A stretch of 9,212 nucleotides of DNA, taken from positions 1 through 9,212 of the forward strand of contig CAZISM010000172.1 in NCBI GenBank assembly GCA_964541895.1, read 5' to 3'. The DNA comes from CAZISM01 sp964541895 (GTDB taxonomy: Bacteria > Zhuqueibacterota > Zhuqueibacteria > Residuimicrobiales > Residuimicrobiaceae). The first letter of the stretch is position 1; every line of letters starts with the position of its first letter. Shown here piece by piece: positions 1 through 6,445 of the stretch. The translations under genes and the position numbers were made by a program. A model generated the notes under the pieces. It saw only the letters and a list, made by a program, of their open reading frames with translations. It did no database searches and had not been told where the DNA came from.

Positions 1-1524
1 AACCTGGCCTATGAGAACGAAAAAGCGGTCTGGCAGGCCACCTTGCATCACGATGCCGATAATCGTGTCAGCTTTAACGGTTTTCTGCCGATGAATCTGG
101 CCTTGACCAACAGCAAAGAGATTCTATATCCTGATCGACCGTTCCAGGTGGCCGTACAGACCCAGCAGCTCAATCTGGCTTTTCTGGCCAACCTGAGTCA
201 TAACGTTCGCCAGGTGCAGGGCCGGCTGAACTGCGATCTGCGGTTGCAGAACACACTGGCCAATCCGCACCCGTCCGGATTTTTATCCATAACCAACGGA
301 CAGGTATATATACCTCGTACCGGCAAAAAGTACCAGGATATCCTGATGGATCTGGACACCGACAGCACCAGTTTGCGACTGAACCGGTTGCAGGTGAAAA
401 GCGGCGAAGGCCTGATCACCGGAGAGGGCACCATCGGTTTTGTCGGCGGCGGGCTCCAGCCGCAGTTGCAGCGGCTGAACCTGGCGCTCAAGGCGGACAA
501 TTTCAGCGCCGTGGATACCCGCGACATGGCCATGGTGTTGAACGGCGATATCCGTCTCACCAATTCGTTCCGTGAACCGCGTTTTGAGGGCGATGTTACC
601 GTGGTGCGCTCGCGGTTCAATCTGCCTTCGTTGTCCGATTTGACCGCCACCACCTCGGCCGGAAATCTTCCCATGCTGGTGGCTTTGCAGCAGGACAGTC
701 TGGCCGCCGCGGCCCGCGTGCGCGATGATTCCACTCTGTTTAAGCATCTGCGCAATGTGCGCGGATCGGTGCGTATCGAGATACCGCGCAACACCTGGCT
801 GCGCAGTCCGGAGATGAATATGGAAATTTCCGGGCAGATCAATGTGGTGATGAGCGGTGCCGAGGTGGAACTGTTCGGCACGATTCAGATGATGCGCGGT
901 GATTACAACTTGTACGGCCGCCGGTTTGAAATTCAGAGTGGCACCATCACGTTCCAGGGCGGTGCCGAAATCAATCCGGTGGTGGACCTGCAGGCGCAGC
1001 ATATATTTCGTACAGCGGATAAAATAAAGCGGCTGCTCAAGCTGCAGGTCAGCGGCGAGATTCTGGAACCCAAACTCACCTTTCTGCTGGACAACAGCGA
1101 AATCGCCGAAACCGACGCCATCGCCTATCTGATTTTCGGCCGCAATTTTGATGAGCTCACCCAGGGACAGCGATCGGACCTGGCCCAGGATCAATCGGGC
1201 CTGAACAGCGACACCTTCAAGGAGCTTCTGGCGGGACAGCTGGCCGGCGAAGTGACCAAGGCTATCCGTAACACCCTGGATCTGGATGTCATTGAATTCA
1301 AAGGGGACAACAACTGGCGGCAGGCGACGGTGGTGGTGGGCAAATACGTTACCAACGATCTCTTTATCAGTTACCAGCGGGAGATCAAGATGGGGCGGAC
1401 CTATGACACGACGCCGGAGCAGGTGACGATGGAATACGAGATCACCCGTTCGCTGTTTTTCCAGGCTACGCGCGGGGATGAAAAGAACACCGGTTTTGAT
1501 ATGATCTGGAAATATGAAAAATAG
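1..1524 (+). CDS. tamB: TamB/DUF490-family translocation and assembly protein, C-terminal part
   Basis: The frame is open from base 1 to a TAG stop at 1522-1524, giving 507 residues; the start lies outside the window. It is a run of beta-strand-rich repeats typical of TamB/AsmA-like proteins. Near the end it has the family's conserved block: VSGEILEPKLTF, then AETDAIAYLIFGRNFDELTQ, then an amphipathic C-terminal stretch (VGKYVTNDLFISYQ, YEITRSLFFQATRG, GFDMIWKYEK) like the barrel-facing end of the DUF490 domain. Known members anchor in the inner membrane, span the periplasm as a hydrophobic groove, and help move phospholipids or assemble outer-membrane proteins, often with a TamA/BamA partner. 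A partner gene could lie upstream but is not visible. The next gene is convergent and starts 13 bp after the stop. Family is confident; exact cargo is unknown. Confidence 0.88.
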   Translation, partial: NLAYENEKAVWQATLHHDADNRVSFNGFLPMNLALTNSKEILYPDRPFQVAVQTQQLNLAFLANLSHNVRQVQGRLNCDLRLQNTLANPHPSGFLSITNGQVYIPRTGKKYQDILMDLDTDSTSLRLNRLQVKSGEGLITGEGTIGFVGGGLQPQLQRLNLALKADNFSAVDTRDMAMVLNGDIRLTNSFREPRFEGDVTVVRSRFNLPSLSDLTATTSAGNLPMLVALQQDSLAAAARVRDDSTLFKHLRNVRGSVRIEIPRNTWLRSPEMNMEISGQINVVMSGAEVELFGTIQMMRGDYNLYGRRFEIQSGTITFQGGAEINPVVDLQAQHIFRTADKIKRLLKLQVSGEILEPKLTFLLDNSEIAETDAIAYLIFGRNFDELTQGQRSDLAQDQSGLNSDTFKELLAGQLAGEVTKAIRNTLDLDVIEFKGDNNWRQATVVVGKYVTNDLFISYQREIKMGRTYDTTPEQVTMEYEITRSLFFQATRGDEKNTGFDMIWKYEK

Positions 1525-1537
1525 GGCAGGTAAACCG

Positions 1538-2520
1538 TTATAAGCGGAGCGCGATGCCCGCTTTTTTGGGCAGGGCGCGAAACAGGGCCTTGGCATCCTC
1601 GGGGCTGACGGTCAGCTCGATCCAGAGCTGGTCCTGCGGCAATTCGCCGCGGCCGAGCGCTTTCAGGGTCAGGCGGGCCTGTTCAAAGATCTGTTCCATC
1701 TCGAATTTCCACTTTTCCCGCCATCCTTCCACATCGATCCCCTGGGTCTGTTCAAAGCGCATAATCAAACCCCGGCTGCACTGCAGCGTAAAATGCACAT
1801 CCTTTTCTTCCATGGGCTTGGTCTCTTCCTGAGCGTACACGCGTGCTTCATTGGAATCCTTGGGCGCTTTGAGCACACGGATGGGCGATTTGGAAATGGT
1901 GGCGAATTCGCGTTCGACGACAAAGGGCGGATACAGCCAGTTGTAGAGGCTGTCCTGGGCTTTAAAGTGGCGGATGGCAAAGCTTTTGCGAAACCGCAGC
2001 AGGNNNNNNNNNNNNNNNNNNNNNNNNNNNNNNNNNNNNNNNNNNNNNNNNNNNNNNNNNNNNNNNNNNNNNNNNNNNNNNNNNNNNNNNNNNNNNNNNN
2101 NNNGCTGTCCTGGGCTTTAAAGTGGCGGATGGCAAAGCTTTTGCGAAACCGCAGCAGGTGCGCCTTGCGCACCGGCACGCCTTTGATGAGCATATTGACC
2201 AGGCTGTCCTGCAGATCGACGGAGAGGGCGATGGAATCCTGCTGACTCAATTTATGGATGGAACTGTAATACGCTTCTTCAGCCAACAGGTCGGCCATTT
2301 TTTTGGCCGATTCCCGGTCCGGCGGCCGAAGGGTCGGAGTGGTCTTGCTGGCCTGGCGGGTTTTCTGCAGCATTTCAGTGCTCTTGACCACCGGCATGAT
2401 GACCAGAAAGATCATGGCTGCAAGCACCGGCGCCAGCACGCTGAACAGGAAAACCCATTGGGCCGGACGTCGGTCCTTGAAAACGGGCAGCAGGTTTCGT
2501 TTTTTTCGTTTAATGGTCAT
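1538..2520 (-). CDS. Uncharacterised single-pass membrane protein, split by an assembly artefact (275 aa when repaired)
   Basis: I do not recognise a family. The start is ATG at 2520, 2 bp after the stop of the upstream transpeptidase, and the stop is at 1538-1540. As given, the reading frame breaks at the N run. The 55 bp before the Ns (1949-2003) are identical to the 55 bp after them (2104-2158). Removing one copy plus the Ns (155 bp) brings both halves into one frame of 276 codons including the stop, reading ...FKAQDSLYNWLYPPF... through the join. The product has a basic N-terminus (KRKKR), one transmembrane helix at about residues 21-46, and a roughly 230-residue domain probably in the periplasm, containing the block LIKGVPVRKAHLLRFRKS. 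Its tight coupling to two L,D-transpeptidases suggests a role in the same cell-wall process; this is inference from context only. Confidence 0.75.
1542..1567 (+). terminator. Possible rho-independent terminator of the tamB-like gene
   Basis: A 6-bp inverted repeat, AAGCGG (1542-1547) and CCGCTT (1558-1563), encloses a 10-base loop. It runs into a T6 tract (1562-1567) on the + strand, 17 bp after the tamB-like stop. It lies inside the last codons of the convergent gene, so part of the pattern is constrained by coding. The stem is short, and an alternative GCCC/GGGC pairing exists around the T tract. No transcript data support it. Confidence 0.4.
1949..2003. repeat. 55-bp direct repeat, copy 1 (contig-end overlap)
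   Basis: This is identical, base for base, to 2104-2158. The two copies sit exactly at the two edges of the N run. This is the signature of two contigs sharing a k-mer-length end overlap that were scaffolded instead of merged. It is not a biological duplication, because removing one copy and the Ns restores an intact reading frame. Confidence 0.95.
2004..2103. other. Assembly gap of 100 N, probably of zero true length
   Basis: Exactly 100 N, a conventional placeholder length. Because the 55-bp flanks are identical, the contigs most likely overlap, so no sequence is missing here. Confidence 0.9.
2104..2158. repeat. 55-bp direct repeat, copy 2 (contig-end overlap)
   Basis: Second copy of the 55-bp sequence found at 1949-2003, starting at the first base after the N run. 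See the first copy for interpretation. Confidence 0.95.
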
Positions 2521-2522
2521 GG

Positions 2523-3257
2523 CTAATAGATAAACACCGCTCCGCCGGTTCGCATACCTTTATACATGATTTCCAGGGTCTCGTCGTCCAATCGAACGCA
2601 GCCGTGGGTAACGGCCATGCCCAGGAAGCGTTTATACAGGGTGCCGTGGATGAGATAGCCGTTGCCGATGGCCAGGGCGTAATCACCGAGCACGTTGTCT
2701 TCATACCGTTCAGGAGAATCGCGCGGCGGTATAGGCAGCGCTTCTTCAATAAAAGCCCAGTCCGGTTTATGCCAGACCGGATTTCTCTGTTTGTTCTGCA
2801 CTTTGAACTGGCCGCGCGGCGTTTTGAACACGTACTCTTTTTTCTTGTTCACCTTCAGCATCACATATTTGCCGGTGGAGCAGGTGCCCTTGTGCAGGAC
2901 GGAGTCGCCGTTCATCAGGTAGATTTCGTTGCCGGAGGTGTCGACGATGATATAGTTGTCTTTGGGCTGTAGCAGGGCCACTCTTTTTTTTACCGCGGCG
3001 AGCCGTTTTTCGGTTTTGGCCAGTTCCTGGTTGAACCGTGAGCCATCGGCCTGCTGATCGATGAACAGGTTTTTGGTTTCCGGGATGATCCAGTATACAT
3101 AATCCCTGAGGATCGGAGCGTATAAAAAGACCAGGAAGGCCAGGATCAGGCCGGTGAGCAGGCCGAGAAAAAGGGCCAGGCCTATTCGTCGTTCGGTCTC
3201 TTCCGGTCGAAAGTCGGTGCTGTCGTCCGGATCAGAAATGTTGGATTTTCTTTTCAC
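2523..3257 (-). CDS. Membrane-anchored L,D-transpeptidase (YkuD domain), canonical active site
   Basis: The protein has 244 residues from a GTG start at 3257; no in-frame ATG occurs until residue 116, and an in-frame stop lies 13 codons upstream. An acidic N-terminus is followed by a transmembrane helix (about 25-46), a short coiled-coil-like linker (about 70-96) and a YkuD domain (about 100-244). The catalytic signature is complete: His204 in LIHGT and the motif THGCVRL with His218, Cys220 and Arg222. TPRGQF and the NPVWHKPDW block also match the family. YkuD enzymes use the cysteine to cleave the L,D bond of a tetrapeptide stem and transfer it to another stem (3-3 crosslink) or to a protein amine such as Braun lipoprotein; which of these applies here cannot be read from sequence. 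It lies 39 bp after another transpeptidase gene and 2 bp before a membrane-protein gene, so the three probably form an operon. Confidence 0.93.
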   Translation of the reverse strand: MKRKSNISDPDDSTDFRPEETERRIGLALFLGLLTGLILAFLVFLYAPILRDYVYWIIPETKNLFIDQQADGSRFNQELAKTEKRLAAVKKRVALLQPKDNYIIVDTSGNEIYLMNGDSVLHKGTCSTGKYVMLKVNKKKEYVFKTPRGQFKVQNKQRNPVWHKPDWAFIEEALPIPPRDSPERYEDNVLGDYALAIGNGYLIHGTLYKRFLGMAVTHGCVRLDDETLEIMYKGMRTGGAVFIY

Positions 3258-3296
3258 CGCGGTGCTCTTGATAAAAATATATCGCTCCCGGTCATG

Positions 3297-4004
3297 CTAT
3301 TCCCCGATTTTTTGCGGGCGGCCGTTGTTTTGGCCGTTGCTCCGCTTGCTGAGGGAGGAGGAGCGCACGTTTTTGGTCGAGCCGACGATGGTGACCGGGG
3401 TGCCGACCTTGCTGAGATTATACACTTTTTGCATATCCCCGTTGGTGAGCGCCACGCACCCGGAGGTCCAGTTGGCGCCTTTGCCGCCGTCGCCATGAAT
3501 CTCGATCAGGCCGCCGATGGCGGCGTTGCTGGCGATATCGCCGCGGGCTTTGGCGGAATAAAATCGGGCCAGGTCCTGCTGGTTCGGGTAATCAATCTCC
3601 AGGGCCAGGTAATATTTGGTGTGGGGATGGCTTTTTTTTCTGCGAATGCGGTACTGGCCTTCGGGTGTGGCGTTGTCGCCGCGCTGCAGTTTATATCCCA
3701 GCCAGTTCGGTCCCAGTTCGATGTCAAACTCGTCGGTTTTCATGCCGGCCGAATAGACATGGCATTCGTGATCNNNNNNNNNNNNNNNNNNNNNNNNNNN
3801 NNNNNNNNNNNNNNNNNNNNNNNNNNNNNNNNNNNNNNNNNNNNNNNNNNNNNNNNNNNNNNNNNNNNNNNNNGGGGGCGACGCGGCCCATTGTATGATA
3901 AGCGTCATCACGCCCAGGGTGAGGGCCAGAACCAGATTGAGGATCAGGAACCAGTTCTTTTCAAAGAGTCGGCGATTGTCGGTATCGGTCTTTACAGCAT
4001 CCAT
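3297..4004 (-). CDS. Second L,D-transpeptidase-family protein (YkuD), interrupted by an assembly gap
   Basis: The start is ATG at 4004, just after an in-frame TAA; no good Shine-Dalgarno is visible. The first 43 residues hold a membrane helix (about 18-39). The N run removes the linker and the first strand of the catalytic domain. The remaining 158 residues read DHECHVYSAG..., then WLGYKLQRGDNATPEGQYRI, then the active-site region IEIHGDGG...NWTSGCVAL. The TPEGQY and HG...GC elements identify the YkuD fold. The cysteine motif is SGCVAL, lacking the His and Arg of canonical SHGCVR; this WTxGC(I/V)A type occurs in known YkuD subfamilies. Both halves happen to share a frame with the nominal 100 N, but the true gap size is unknown. 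It is the probable first gene of a three-gene operon. Confidence 0.88.
   Translation of the reverse strand: MDAVKTDTDNRRLFEKNWFLILNLVLALTLGVMTLIIQWAASPXXXXXXXXXXXXXXXXXXXXXXXXXXXXXXXXXXDHECHVYSAGMKTDEFDIELGPNWLGYKLQRGDNATPEGQYRIRRKKSHPHTKYYLALEIDYPNQQDLARFYSAKARGDIASNAAIGGLIEIHGDGGKGANWTSGCVALTNGDMQKVYNLSKVGTPVTIVGSTKNVRSSSLSKRSNGQNNGRPQKIGE
3774..3873. other. Assembly gap of 100 N inside the transpeptidase gene
   Basis: Exactly 100 N. Unlike the gap at 2004, its flanks share no visible overlap, so sequence is really missing. It hides the linker and the beginning of the YkuD domain. True length is unknown. Confidence 0.9.
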
Positions 4005-4060
4005 AGCACGTTATAATTCGGTTGAAACGGTCCTGCGCCGATGGCGCCATACCAGGTCTT

Positions 4061-4107
4061 GAAATAGAAAACCTCAGTCCACACTGCAAACAGCATGAAC
4101 TGAGGTT
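4061..4107 (-). terminator. Probable rho-independent terminator after the lipoprotein gene
   Basis: A perfect 9-bp inverted repeat, AACCTCAGT (4070-4078) and ACTGAGGTT (4099-4107), has a 20-base loop. Read on the - strand the hairpin is followed by a T-rich tail (TTCTATTTC, 4069-4061). It begins 29 bp after the lipoprotein stop, in the 131-bp spacer before the transpeptidase set. It would separate the two transcription units or attenuate read-through between them. The loop is rather long and the tail imperfect. Confidence 0.6.
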
Positions 4108-4135
4108 GACATCGTGTATTACAAAAGGCTGATGA

Positions 4136-4738
4136 CTAGCGGCCTTTTTTCTTGGCAATCGCTTGCTGCAGTTCTTCGTTGATCGAAGCGACTTTTTGCA
4201 GAGAAGCCTGGACCTTGTCGCGGGCGGTCAGGAAATCGCCGTTGGTCATGGCGGTGTTGGCTTCGCCTACGGAGGCTTCAACAGCGGTCAGTTCGGCATT
4301 CATGGCTTCCAGAGCCGCTTTGCCTTCTTTACCGCGCGGAGCTTTTTTCATGAGCTTTTTCACGTCGTCCATGGCCGGGCCGATTTTGGCCAGCAGGTCG
4401 GTGGCTTCGGCTTTCACCTTTTCTTTATTGGCGACGGCGGTGTCTTTGGCCGTGTTGGCGGCGGCCAGGGCGGCGGCCAGCATGGTTTTGGCTTTGGAGT
4501 AGCTGCGGAACAGTGCGAACTTGGAGTTCTGTTTTTCGACTTCGGCGTTGATGGCGTTCAACGAATCCTTAACGGCGTTGTACAGTTCCGGGGCGTAACG
4601 ATCGGCTTCAACCGCTTTAGCAGCATCCAGAGCGGCTTTGGCCGCATCCAGTTCCTGTTGCGGAACTTTGGCGCAGCCCATCATCAGCGTCATCGCGAAA
4701 ACCACGACAAGCACTGCAACGAGTGTTTTGACCTTCAT
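4136..4738 (-). CDS. Alanine-rich alpha-helical lipoprotein (DUF4398-like pattern)
   Basis: The product is 200 residues from ATG at 4738, chosen because AAGGAGG (4748-4754) sits 9 bases upstream and because it starts directly with a signal peptide. A longer frame back to 4810 would put 24 unlikely residues ahead of the signal. The signal peptide ends in a lipobox with Cys22 (LMMGC), so the mature protein should be lipidated. Residue 24 after the cysteine is Lys, not Asp, so outer-membrane sorting is possible. The rest is almost all predicted helix, rich in Ala, Lys and Glu, with a YAPELYNAVKDSLNAI segment like DUF4398 proteins, and it ends in QQAIAKKKGR. No enzyme motif is visible. It lies upstream of two L,D-transpeptidases on the same strand, which invites comparison with Braun-type lipoproteins, although it is much longer and lacks a C-terminal lysine. 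Confidence 0.85.
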   Translation of the reverse strand: MKVKTLVAVLVVVFAMTLMMGCAKVPQQELDAAKAALDAAKAVEADRYAPELYNAVKDSLNAINAEVEKQNSKFALFRSYSKAKTMLAAALAAANTAKDTAVANKEKVKAEATDLLAKIGPAMDDVKKLMKKAPRGKEGKAALEAMNAELTAVEASVGEANTAMTNGDFLTARDKVQASLQKVASINEELQQAIAKKKGR

Positions 4739-4747
4739 GTAACGTAA

Positions 4748-4754
4748 CCTCCTT
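4748..4754 (-). promoter_or_regulatory. Strong Shine-Dalgarno of the lipoprotein gene
   Basis: AAGGAGG on the - strand lies 9 bases before the ATG at 4738. It is the best ribosome site in the window, it decides the start of the lipoprotein, and it suggests high expression. Confidence 0.85.
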
Positions 4755-4814
4755 GAAAGAATGAATGGGGTACAACAGTGTATGGGTACACAGCTTATAG
4801 TACTGCTCAAATTG

Positions 4815-4848
4815 TGTATAATTTATAGCATTTTTTCAGCAAATACAA
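4815..4848 (-). promoter_or_regulatory. Candidate promoter region of the lipoprotein gene
   Basis: This AT-rich stretch on the - strand holds TTGTAT (4848-4843), a 15-base spacer and TATAAA (4827-4822), with an alternative TATACA at 4820-4815. It would give a leader of roughly 70-80 bases. The matches and spacing are imperfect, and the organism's sigma-factor consensus is unknown. Confidence 0.35.
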
Positions 4849-4890
4849 GAGAAATTGCAGAAATTTATCTCTTGGGCTTTTCTGCAATTT
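4846..4890. repeat. 12-bp inverted repeat with an overlapping alternative 7-bp stem
   Basis: AAATTGCAGAAA (4852-4863) and TTTCTGCAATTT (4879-4890) form a perfect 12-bp inverted repeat with a 15-base loop. CAAGAGA (4846-4852) also pairs perfectly with TCTCTTG (4868-4874), whose position is inside the first stem's loop. The structure lies in the divergent intergenic region, next to the candidate lipoprotein promoter. It could be an operator for a dimeric regulator or an RNA structure. The rest of the intergenic region (4891-5027) has a T8 run (5000-5007) and no clear promoter. Confidence 0.7.
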
Positions 4891-5027
4891 TTGTTATCTT
4901 GCAGTGTTGGCCGGGAGGACGTGCACCTGCGCAACCTTGCCTGCTGTCAGACATCAAACTTTTCAATATGTTAAAAATCAACAGCAAATAATTTAACGGT
5001 TTTTTTTGTAATTAGCAAGAAAAAAAT

Positions 5028-5510
5028 ATGCCGACAAGGTGGAAGAACAATACGGCGAGCGAGCGATCGCTGGCCGCCGACCTGCTCACCGACCTGCTGG
5101 CAGCGGAACCGGAACGGCTGGCCTGGGCGCTGGAGTGGATCGAGGGAACCGCTGAACAGGAACCCGAGTATCATCTCCTGCTGCATCAGGACGGATCCGG
5201 CCGCTGTCTGGGCGTAGCGCCGTTGCGCTGGGTGGCGGGCGCTGATCAGGTCCTCGAGGTGCTGGATCTCTATGCCGCAGCGGACGGGGCGGATGCCGCC
5301 CGCACCGCGCTCTGGACCACCCTGCAGCAGTACGGCCGCGACCACCAGGTCCGCCTGCTCTGCGTAACGCTGGCGCGGCCGGAACAGGAGCCGCTCTACG
5401 AATTCCTCCGCCGCCAGGGTATGCAGGCGGCCGGCGAGATCAAGGATTATTATAAACCGGGACACAGTCAGTCCATTCTCATTCAGCCATTCTACAACCG
5501 GGATGTGTGA
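5028..5510 (+). CDS. GNAT-like acetyltransferase, small and divergent
   Basis: The product has 160 residues from ATG at 5028, preceded only by an A-rich weak ribosome site. The second half has the GNAT layout: a strand around residue 75-82 (VLEVLDLYAA), a helix (ARTALWTTLQQYGR), a strand (VRLLCVTLAR), then the typical end EPLYEFLRRQGMQAAGEIKDYYKPG with a final strand (SQSILIQPF). The KDYYKPG ending is common in GNAT proteins that acetylate amines. The acetyl-CoA pyrophosphate loop (Q/RxxGxG/A) is degenerate: GADAART stands where it should be, so catalytic activity is uncertain. Its stop overlaps the start of the TerC-family gene, implying co-translation. Substrate is unknown. Confidence 0.7.
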   Translation: MPTRWKNNTASERSLAADLLTDLLAAEPERLAWALEWIEGTAEQEPEYHLLLHQDGSGRCLGVAPLRWVAGADQVLEVLDLYAAADGADAARTALWTTLQQYGRDHQVRLLCVTLARPEQEPLYEFLRRQGMQAAGEIKDYYKPGHSQSILIQPFYNRDV

Positions 5511-6433
5511 TGATCAGTGAAACTGTTATGCTGGTGCTCTTTACCATAGTGGTGATTTTGCTGTTAATTCTTGATCTGTTTGTATTTCACCGAAAAAATC
5601 AGGCTATCAAAGTAAAACCCGCCCTGCTGTGGAGTGCGTTTTGGATCTCGCTGTCGCTGCTGTTCAATGTTCTTGTCTATGTGCTGTACGGTCGTGAACG
5701 AGCGCTGAATTTCCTCACCGGCTACCTGATTGAGGAAGCGCTCAGCGTCGACAACCTCTTTGTCTTTCTGGTTATCTTTAAGTATTTCGGCGTTTCCGGA
5801 GCATATCAACGCAAGGTGCTGTTCTGGGGTATCCTCGGCGCTCTGATCATGCGGGGCATTTTTATCGCCGCCGGCGTCACTCTGGTTAATCAGTTCCATT
5901 TCATCATCTATGTGTTCGGCGCCTTTCTCGTTTATACCGGCATCCGCATGTTCAGCCACGATGAAGAGGAAGTGGATCCGAGCCGAAATCTGATCCTGCG
6001 GATCTTTCGTAAATTTTTTCGCGTCACCGATCGGTTTCGCGGCGGTTCGTTTTTTGTCCGCGAAAAAAACATGCTCTATGCCACGCCGCTGTTCGTGGTT
6101 CTGCTCGTGGTGGAAAGCACCGACGTTATCTTTGCCATGGATTCCATCCCCGCCATCCTCGCCATCACCACCGATCCGTTCATCGTCTATACCTCAAACG
6201 TCTGTGCCATTTTGGGCCTGCGATCGCTCTATTTCGCGCTGGCCGGGGTCATGGACGCTTTTCGATATCTCAATTACGGATTATCGGCCATCCTCATTTT
6301 TGTCGGCTTTAAAATGCTGATATCGGATTTTTATAAAATCGATGTGACCGTGGCGCTGCTGGCGGTGGGTGGGCTCTTGCTGACCTCTATTCTGGCCTCC
6401 TTGCTGATTCCTGAACAGAAACGCAACGGCTAG
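5510..6433 (+). CDS. TerC/Alx-family integral membrane protein
   Basis: The product is 307 residues from ATG at 5510, whose A is the last base of the upstream TGA stop; a GTG at 5507 would add one residue. The length and hydrophobic pattern of about eight to nine transmembrane helices match the Alx/TerC family. The conserved intramembrane acidic motifs are present: LDLFVF (about 22), IEEALSVDNLFVF (about 74-86) and VVESTDVIFAMDSIPA (about 200-215). A charged cytoplasmic loop lies around 149-185. Family members are implicated in Mn2+ export, tellurite resistance, and metal loading or stress adaptation at the membrane; E. coli Alx and MntP-linked work supports manganese. The substrate here is inferred only from family. 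It ends 12 bp before a convergent gene. Confidence 0.92.
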   Translation: MISETVMLVLFTIVVILLLILDLFVFHRKNQAIKVKPALLWSAFWISLSLLFNVLVYVLYGRERALNFLTGYLIEEALSVDNLFVFLVIFKYFGVSGAYQRKVLFWGILGALIMRGIFIAAGVTLVNQFHFIIYVFGAFLVYTGIRMFSHDEEEVDPSRNLILRIFRKFFRVTDRFRGGSFFVREKNMLYATPLFVVLLVVESTDVIFAMDSIPAILAITTDPFIVYTSNVCAILGLRSLYFALAGVMDAFRYLNYGLSAILIFVGFKMLISDFYKIDVTVALLAVGGLLLTSILASLLIPEQKRNG

Positions 6434-6445
6434 CCCGGCCCAGGC

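Noticed and set aside
283..1596. A 437-codon open frame on the - strand antisense to the tamB-like gene
   Set aside because: It is a shadow: the + strand frame has clear TamB family features. The antisense product is rich in His, Arg and Gln without recognisable domains.
1949..2158. A true biological 55-bp direct repeat or mobile-element target duplication
   Set aside because: The copies abut the N run exactly, and collapsing them restores one reading frame, which points to contig overlap.
4778..4791. Short inverted repeat GTGTA/TACAC with a 4-base loop
   Set aside because: Five base pairs in AT-rich sequence is expected by chance, and nothing else supports it.
4739..4810. A longer N-terminus for the lipoprotein, starting at 4810
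   Set aside because: It would bury the signal peptide behind 24 residues. The start at 4738 has a strong AAGGAGG at the right distance.
4761..4991. A 76-codon hydrophobic open frame in the divergent intergenic region
   Set aside because: There is no ribosome site, it crosses the inverted repeat and the candidate promoter, and its composition is that of AT-rich non-coding DNA.
4891..5027. A manganese (yybP-ykoY) or Alx-type riboswitch ahead of the TerC operon
   Set aside because: Such elements precede some TerC-family genes, but I cannot find the conserved yybP-ykoY core here, and the first gene of the unit is the GNAT-like one.
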